Below are positions 57,984-64,000 of a stretch of 64,000 bases of DNA, one piece after another. The DNA is from Mesotaenium endlicherianum (lineage: Eukaryota; Streptophyta; Zygnematophyceae; Zygnematales; Mesotaeniaceae). A model generated the notes under the pieces. That model made no database searches, was not told where the DNA came from, and saw nothing but the letters and a program-made list of their open reading frames with translations. Every line of letters starts with the position of its first letter. The first letter of the stretch is position 1. The translations under genes and the position numbers were made by a program. The DNA lies in NCBI GenBank assembly GCA_009602735.1, contig WELA01003863.1, positions 359,169 through 423,168 of the forward strand. The letters are read 5' to 3'.

Positions 57984-58001
57984 GCGAACGGCGTAACCCT
58001 G
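57984..58001 (-). repeat. hAT right terminal inverted repeat
   Basis: Reverse complement of 50419-50436 over all 18 bases; followed by ATGAATAT (58002-58009). Confidence 0.96.
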
Positions 58002-58043
58002 ATGAATATCATATCCACTAATATACTGATTCATTACATCCCA

Positions 58044-59107
58044 ACTATCTTGTTTGGTTAATATATGCTCTCAGCACCTCTTGCAGATCTCAGTTAGTTC
58101 TTTCAGTCTGTCCATCAGTCTGAGGGAGGTTTGCTGTGCTGAGCAACTGTTTGACTCCCATTAACCCCATTAAAGCTCTCCAGAACTTAGGGGTAAGTTT
58201 TGAGTCTTTGTCTGAGATAATATTAGAGGGTAGCCCGAGTTGGCATACTACATGTTTGTAGAATTGTCTCGCAGTTTCGAGTGCAGTTACTTTGACAGTG
58301 GTGGGGATGAAAATGACCATTTTTGTCAATGTATCCACTACTACCAGTATAGAATCAAGCCCATTGGCAGTTCTTGGTAGTGTTACCACCCAGTCCATGG
58401 ATATTGTTTCCCAGCGTCCAGCTGGGATGGGCAGTGGTTGTAAGAGACTCCCGGGTGGTGTGTGTCTAGACTTATTTTTCTGACACTGATCACAGGACTT
58501 ATGATATTTCAAGACCTCCCCAGGCAACCCATCCCAATGATAAGGTTTTGCCAGTTTGCCAACAGTTTTGGCCTGCCCCAAATGTCCACTCTGTAGACTA
58601 TCATGTGCTTGACTCAGTAAGAGTGACCTTATTTCCAAGTTATGAGGAATGACCAGCTTCAGTCTACCTGAAGTGGTTTCAGTCACCCAAACCCCTCGCT
58701 TTAGCCTATACCCGAGTGCAGTAGCAAGACACACACCATTTGTGGGGCTGGGCTCAAATGTTGGGTCAGAAAGGTAGGCTTTCCTAAGTTGTTCCAGGAA
58801 GGACTTTTTCACCTTTAGTGAAGTGAGTGCACAAAGAACTTTGTCTACAGCATGCTGACTAAAGTTCCTTTCTTGCAAGTCAGGTATTCTAGAGGGTGCA
58901 TCAGCAGGATTCAACTTCCCTGGTTTGTAGTCGATCTGGACTTGGAACTGCTCTAGCATCTGGCTCCAGCGGTTCTCCCTCCTCGACAGCTTGGACTTCT
59001 TCTGAAAGTGAGTCAGAGCTAGATGATCTGTAATCACCTTAAAAATTTACCATGTAAGTATGCTCTCCACCGTTTGAGCACATGAATGATAGCATGCAGC
59101 TCCTCAT
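58044..59107 (-). pseudogene. Host-element pol, RNase H to integrase
   Basis: Minus-strand reading from ELHAIIHVLKRW at the 59107 junction, through [10 protein letters not shown], the integrase zinc finger (HDSLQSGHLGQ, CDQCQ), [14 protein letters not shown] and ISDKDSK to TDGQTERTN at 58090, which continues at 49697. It is mostly open (315 codons from 59037) but has lost phase near 59040. The coding sequence stops exactly where the next element's LTR begins. Confidence 0.92.
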
Positions 59108-59840
59108 TGAAAGGGGCAAAGTGCCCTAGTGGAAGCGTTGTGACTCACGAGGAACAAAGCTAGTTGCAATCATACTCAAGAGTGCAGCAGCATATTGCTA
59201 AGAAAGTTTAGGAAAATTACTCAACATTATAAGGAGCAAGAAATTGCTCACAAATGATGTAGGATGGAAGACCTTGTCATTACAAATTCACAGAAGTGAA
59301 AACTAATAAGAAACAAAGAAATTATGCCTATTTTTAATTTTCTTCCTAAGAGCTCCTCTCTAGGAGGAAGCTACGAAATTTCCTAAGTGTTTGTCAATTT
59401 GTCCCTTCTTGAATATTTGTGAGTATGCCAGATCATTCTCATCTGACGTGTCGGGTCGAATTGACGTCCACATACATGCATCGACATTACTAGAATATTC
59501 TATCTTAGGCGCGCTAGGCTAAACCAAAACTTCTAGGTAAATCGTTCAAGTCGGCACTCCGCGTCAGCCGAACTTACGTGAAGGTTCGAGTTCACTCTAA
59601 CGGGCCAGATCGCTCAACACTGTCAATCAATCCGACGGTCGCGCTCACCGCGAATTAAGGACAGTCGTCAATCGACCTCAAAACTAATTAAACTTTGGAA
59701 ATCCATAACTCTCTCAATTCTTGACCAAATTCGATGAACTTTATATCAAAATGACCACAAAGATGCACTCTAGAATTTATGCAATCAAAACATGCTTTCA
59801 TGAAACTTAAAAATGCACTTTATAAACCTATGACCTTACA
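59108..59840 (-). repeat. 3' LTR of the second chromovirus
   Basis: 733 bp, plus strand TGAAAGGGGCAAAG...GACCTTACA; coding-strand ends TG...CA. The second LTR is not in the window, so the boundaries rest on the host-sequence junction at the left and the PPT at the right. Confidence 0.8.
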
Positions 59841-59856
59841 TCATCCCCCTCCTCAA
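59841..59856 (-). promoter_or_regulatory. Polypurine tract of the second chromovirus
   Basis: Coding strand GAGGAGGGGGATGA directly before the LTR, a strong purine run. Confidence 0.85.
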
Positions 59857-62800
59857 GATGCGACGTCCTCGACGCATTCTGCAAATAACGTCTCAACTTA
59901 CTTCCACAATGAGTCATGTTGGCTTCTGGCTCCCAAGTGTTGTCGTCCGCATGGTAGCCCTTTCACTTGACCAGATACTCTTGAACAAATCGTTGACCTC
60001 GCTTGACTCGTCGATCGCCAACAATCGCCTCCACTTCATACTCCAATACATCATCGATCTCGATCGGTGGTGGCGGTGTAGGTAGTCGTCCTGGATGTCC
60101 TTCGCTCGGGTCAACCTATGGCCGCAAACAACTGACATGGAACACATCATGGATACGCCAGTGTGAAGGAAGTTCCAACTTGTAGGTCACTGGATTCACC
60201 TGCTTGAGGTACAAAAATGGACCTGTGAACTGTGCTCGTAGTTTCCTCTTGCCCGTGAAACGTAGATTCTCTGTTGACAAGAGTACTTTGTCGCCCACGT
60301 GGAGTGTCACTTCCCTCCTGTGCTTGTTAGCATGCTTGACCTGCTCTTCCTGTGCCTTCCGAATACACGTCTTTACCATATCCCAAGTCTTGGCCATCTG
60401 CTCCATAAACGCTTGTGTCGTAGGAACTTGAGTCTCCTTGGCCTTCTCCAAAAAGATGTGCCCTGGATGATTTACTTCTCTCCCACAAACCATTGTGAAT
60501 GGTGACTGCTTGGTCAATCCCTGCATGCTGTTGTTGTAGGCAAACTCCAACCCTGGCAGCTTCTTATCCCACTCTGAAGGGTCCTCCACATAAAAGCTCC
60601 TGAGAAAAGTTCTGTTGAGTCTCTCACTCTGTCCGTCTGTCTGAGGATGATAGGAAGTGCTCATACTCAGCTTGGTCCCCATTAAAGTAAACAATGACCG
60701 CCAAAAGTTGCTAGTAAACCTTGGATCCCGATCTGAAACAATCACCTTCGGCAACCCATGTAGCCTAAAAAGATGATCAAAGAATAGCCGTGCCACATCT
60801 GCTACCGTAGAAGTCTCCTTCATGGGAATGAAGTGAGCCATCTTGCTGAGCCGATCAGACACAATCCTAATTGCATCATGCCCTTGACCACTCACTGGTA
60901 ACGACGTGATGAAGTCCATAGCAATCTGCTCCCAAGGATACTCTGGAATAGGCAGGGGCTGCAATGTACCTTCCTTCTTTTGATTTGGTGTCTTGTTTCT
61001 CTGGCACGCATCGCAACTCCTGATCCACTCCTCAATGTCCTTGTCCATATTTCTCCAATAGTACTCCCGCTTTAGCACGCTTGCCGTCTTCTCGCTTCCA
61101 AAGTGTCCAGCATATAAGCAATCATGATGCTCCGCAAGTAGTAAGTCTCGTAGCTCCTTGATGTCAGGTACCACCACTCTCTTGAAATCACCATAATTCC
61201 ATATGCCGTCCTTCTTCTGCATACTTGAGTTGGACTCAGCTGCTCCACCATCAGCAAACTCTGGGTCCTCCTTATAACCTCTTTGAAGCTTCTCTTTGAA
61301 GTCCATACTCTCCTTGATGACCGAGACAGCTGCAAGGTCACACCTCCTGGATAAAGCGTCTGCAGGGTTGATCTTCCCAGGTAAATACTCAATCTTGTGG
61401 TCGAATTGTTGCAGAAACTCCATCCACCTTGCCTGTCTTGGTGTCAACGTTGGCTGCGTCACAAATTTCTCCAAGCTCTTGTGGTCCGTCTTGATGAACA
61501 CCTTCCGGCCGTCCACATAACATCGCCAAATCCTCAAAGCCTGGATAATAGCCAACATCTCTCGCTTGTGTGCTGCATAGTTCTGCTCAGCAAGAATCAG
61601 CTTCTTGCTCTCATATGCACAGGTTGCAAACCTTTGCCTTGGTCCTAGAGAAGAATGGCTCCCATTGCCAAGTTTGATGCGTCCGTGATGCAGGTGAAAG
61701 GAAGCTCTGGACTGGCAATTGCCAACACAGGTGCCTGTGTCAACAACTCCTTAATCTTCTCCAAGGCTTGCTGCTCCTTGTCACCCCATAGCCACTTCTC
61801 CTACTTCTTTAACATGTCCATGAGTGGTGCACACACCTTGGCAAATCCTTCAATGAAACGTCGATAATAATTTGCCATGCCAAAGAAACTCCTAAGTTGA
61901 TGAATATCAGCAGGTACCGGCCAATCTCTGACTGCTTGCACCTTCTTCTGCTCCACCTTGACTCCTTCAGCTCCCTCTATGTGCCCAAGAAACTCGACCT
62001 CCTCGAGATAGAAGTCGCACTTGCTCATCTTCCCCATATAACTTCTGATCTCTCAAGACCTTCAACACCTTCCTCAGATGCTCCACATGCTCTTCCAAGG
62101 TCTTCAAATAGATCAGGATGTCGTCCAAAAATACCACCACAAACTGGTCCACATAGGGTCTGAAGATACAATTGATGAGTCCCATGAATGTAGCAGGTGC
62201 ATTAGTCAACCCAAAAGGCATGACTGTGAAGTCCAATAAACCATAGCGAGTCCTGAAAGCAGTCTTTTGAACGTCTCCTTCCGCAATCCGTACCTGGTGA
62301 CAGCCACTCCTCAGATCGTTCCTGGAGAAATACTTTGCCCCGACAAGCCTGTCAATTAACTCGTCCACTCGTGGAAGTGGGTACTTGTTTTTGATGGTGA
62401 CCTTGTTGAGTGCCCGGTAGTCGACACACATCCTCATAGTCCCATCCTTCTTCTTCACAAATAAGACTGGCGCTGCAAATGGAGACTTGCTGGGTCGGAT
62501 GAATCCTTTTTTGCTTCTTCAACTCATCCAACTCCGCAAATGATTGTCGATAGGCGGGTCTCACTGGCGGCTTGCTCCCTGGTACCAACTTGTTGTGCTC
62601 CATAGCTCTCTGTGGAGGTAATCTTGCAGGTAGCTCCTCAGGAAACACGCTCTTGAACTCCTCCAACAGCGCCTTAATTTGGCCAGGCATCTCAGCAGGC
62701 TTCTTCTCTTGAGCAGTTGGGCTTTGCTCCTTCTGAGCAAGGGGATCAGACACCACTACTTGCTCCTCCGGCGATGTACATTCGCCCAGGCTGTTAGGAT

Positions 62801-63385
62801 TCACGCTTGCTTCATCTGATGACCTGGCCAGGGTCACCGAAACACGGTCATCTCCTTTACCTGATTCGCCCTGCATAGCTTCTTAAGTTGTAGGCTCGAC
62901 AGAAGACAGTTACTTGTGGTCGTATCTACCTCCACCTGTTTTGCCGTCTCCATTCGACCATCACGCCCTTGGACTTTCACTTGTCTTGTGCTCCAATGCA
63001 CTTGAGGGTTGGCTTTCCTTAGCCATGGTCGGCCCAATATCACCTTATGGTGACCCAACTCTGCCTGCTCCATACCTTCCTTACTCCTGTGCCCCGCTAC
63101 TTCCACGTGAATAGCTTTCGTAGGTGCACCACACATGAGTCTCTGCCCATTTGCCAAAATTGCCTCCTTAGGCTCATAATGCTTCTGCACAAGGATTTGC
63201 CACTCTTTCACCAGCTTCTTGTGCACAAAGTTTGCACTTGCGCCATAATCAACCATACACTTCGCCTTGTTGCCGTCGACCACTCCTTCCACAATAATAA
63301 GCTTGTCAACGTCTCGTCCTTTGCTTCTCGACAGACTCCTGGAAATAACCTCCTTGTGAGTTCTTGTCTTCACGCCAGTAGACAC
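59857..63385 (-). pseudogene. Degenerate pol of the second chromovirus
   Basis: Fragments in order: protease-like MVDYGASANFVHK (Tyr where Asp-Ser/Thr-Gly is usual; about 63250); [22 protein letters not shown] and FLDDILIY (62458-61967); RNase H and integrase in a 480-codon frame (61558-60116) with TDHKSLEKF, HHCC finger, CDACQRNK, MDFITSLP, SDRDPRF and TDGQSERLNR; then, past a TAG, a chromodomain VLEYEVEAIVGDRRVK to EYLVK-stop-KGYHADDNTWEP, where TGA replaces the conserved Trp. Frame breaks occur near 62850, 62470, 62040, 61800 and 61560-61640. It is inactive. Confidence 0.9.
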
Positions 63386-63396
63386 CCCAGAACGGC

Positions 63397-63924
63397 TTAC
63401 TGACGTCCTCCTTTTTCTTGCTGTTGAGGTTGCTTCGCCTTCACATGACAGTCTAGAGCCAGATGCCCAAGCTTGCCACGATTGTAGCAGGGTCCTCTCG
63501 GCTTAAAATTTTGCTTCTTGCGCTGGTACTGAACAAGTCCCAAGTCCATAGGTACTGGACCTTGAACACTCGTGCTTGGCGCTTGAGATCCAAAGTGTCG
63601 ATATCCTCCAAAGTTGTGGCTGCCCCACTGCCTCTGACCATACTCCACAGCGTCAACCCTTGTTGCCAATGCCATCATTTCTTCAAGACTGGTAGGGTCC
63701 TTGAGCGCCACTTCCTTGGCCACAGTTGGCTTGAGTCCCCTCTTGAACTTGTCCATCATCTGCAACTCGTGCATGGATGGACATTGAAGCACCAGCTCGT
63801 TGAAGCGCGATACATACTCATGAACGCTTGCTCGTTGACGAAGGCGCACCAATAGATCTCGAGCAATAGCCTCGGGTGCAACAGGTTGACATTGCCTCTT
63901 CAAGCCTTCAAAGAGTTGATCAAC
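63397..63924 (-). pseudogene. Partial gag of the second chromovirus
   Basis: Open from the insertion junction (VDQLFEGLKRQC) through FNELVLQCPSMHELQMMDKF, typical of plant gypsy Gag, to a zinc-knuckle-like CYNRGKLGHLALDC in which the second Cys is Arg, so the CCHC finger is broken. It ends just upstream of the protease region. The N-terminal part is cut off by the LTR insertion at 63925. Confidence 0.85.
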
Positions 63925-64000
63925 TGTAATGAATCAGTATATTAGTAGATATAATATTCATTTAAATATAATAGTTAATTTAGTTCAGCCGGCTGAACTT
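63925..64000 (+). mobile_element. Start of a first-family LTR in plus orientation, truncated by the window
   Basis: TGTAATGAATCAGTATATTAG onward equals the coding-strand start of the 721-bp LTR family (reverse complement of 38187 leftward), with a GTTCAGCCGGCTGAACT palindrome at the edge. Orientation is opposite to all other LTR elements in the window. Whether it is a solo LTR or a full element cannot be seen. Confidence 0.88.

Larger units (their letters stand above)
50419..58001 (-). mobile_element. hAT DNA transposon, 7,583 bp, apparently complete
   Basis: Perfect 18-bp terminal inverted repeats CAGGGTTACGCCGTTCGC (50419-50436 and 57984-58001), an 8-bp target duplication, and a transposase gene on the minus strand. 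Subterminal copies of TTCGCTTAGTTCG occur near both ends (about 50439 and 57921). Inside are a 94/95-bp tandem duplication (50662-50850), the transposase, and a GC-rich minisatellite occupying over a third of its length. It inserted into the solo LTR. Confidence 0.96.
49703..58038 (-). mobile_element. Solo LTR (same family) inserted in host integrase and itself split by a hAT
   Basis: LTR ends TGAAATGAATC (49703) and GATTCATTACA (58038) are flanked by a perfect 5-bp duplication TCCCA (49698-49702 and 58039-58043). Removing the hAT (50419-58001) and one 8-bp duplication leaves about 745 bp. This is slightly longer than 721 because a CAGCAGACTG-GCTATTAACT segment is repeated near 50325-50370. 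No internal element sequence remains, as expected after LTR-LTR recombination. Confidence 0.93.
37097..59107 (-). mobile_element. Host element: old chromovirus (Ty3/gypsy) broken by three later insertions
   Basis: Reading on the minus strand, this element's 3' LTR, ORF4, ORF3, chromodomain, integrase and RNase H can be followed in order from 37097 to 59107, once the inserted pieces are removed: 37467-46418 (element 1), 49703-58038 (solo LTR carrying a hAT), and the element starting at 59108. The remaining pol, gag and 5' LTR lie beyond the window. Coding parts carry several stops and frameshifts, so it is an inactive, older member of the same family as element 1 (ORF3 proteins only about half identical by eye). 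Confidence 0.88.
59108..63924 (-). mobile_element. Second chromovirus, decayed, 5' part beyond the window
   Basis: A different family from element 1: other LTR sequence, different PPT, and pol reaches the PPT directly with no ORF3. The 3' LTR is 59108-59840. pol fragments run to 63385 and gag to 63924, where an LTR of the first family interrupts it. It is inserted in the RNase H region of the host element. The left flank ends CTCAT (59103-59107), so the matching duplication should lie beyond 64000. Multiple stops and frameshifts. Confidence 0.9.

Overview
The window is nuclear DNA from a photosynthetic eukaryote with intron-rich genes. The genes carry plant-type features: a rhomboid-like 19 / TMEM115 protein, a selenoprotein-K-type protein with a plant-like tail motif, a photosystem-II-type S4 RNA-binding protein with a probable plastid presequence, and the meiotic MutS homologue MSH5. 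With the very dense nested Ty3/gypsy and hAT transposons, this suggests a streptophyte. A charophyte such as Chara would fit, but that is inference and nothing in the window fixes the species. Four assembly gaps (runs of N) are present, three of them next to G/C homopolymers.

Positions 1-33 kb form the gene half. An RBL19/TMEM115-like gene (+, last four exons 288-4658) converges on a SelK-like gene (-, 7833 to 6522 or below). A field of degenerate TGCGTGCCCC repeats lies at 8.1-10.5 kb. Next is a 10-exon S4-domain gene (-, 18959-11501). Its ATG is 930 bp head-to-head from the ATG of MSH5 (+, 19890-32795), for which I reconstructed 31 exons with consistent phases throughout (about 845 aa). MSH5 intron 21 holds a minisatellite that repeats the intron's own 3' splice site. 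Both large genes contain a probable GC-AG intron.

Positions 33-37 kb hold little: one unrecognised ORF with a weakly plant-like motif (34065-34655, -) and no clear gene otherwise.

Positions 37-64 kb are a nest of transposons, resolvable from target-site duplications. An old minus-strand chromovirus ('host element') starts at 37097. Its 3' LTR is split by a full-length relative, element 1 (37467-46418; 721-bp LTRs, tRNA-iMet primer site, gag, pol with chromodomain, and extra ORFs after pol). Its integrase is split by a solo LTR of the same family (49703-58038, TSD TCCCA), which is itself split by a 7.6-kb hAT element (50419-58001, 18-bp TIRs, TSD ATGAATAT). Its RNase H is split by a different, decayed chromovirus (from 59108), whose gag is interrupted at 63925 by an LTR of the first family in the opposite orientation.

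The most novel item is the region downstream of pol in the first chromovirus family. Two diverged copies (38301-39986 and 46856-48533) encode an unrecognised coiled-coil/acidic protein (ORF3), then an in-frame stop, then an arginine/serine-rich ORF4. The gag-pol overlap of element 1 has a correctly phased TTTAAAA heptamer, consistent with -1 frameshifting. The hAT element carries an unusual array of about 37 GC-rich units of about 70 bp upstream of its transposase.
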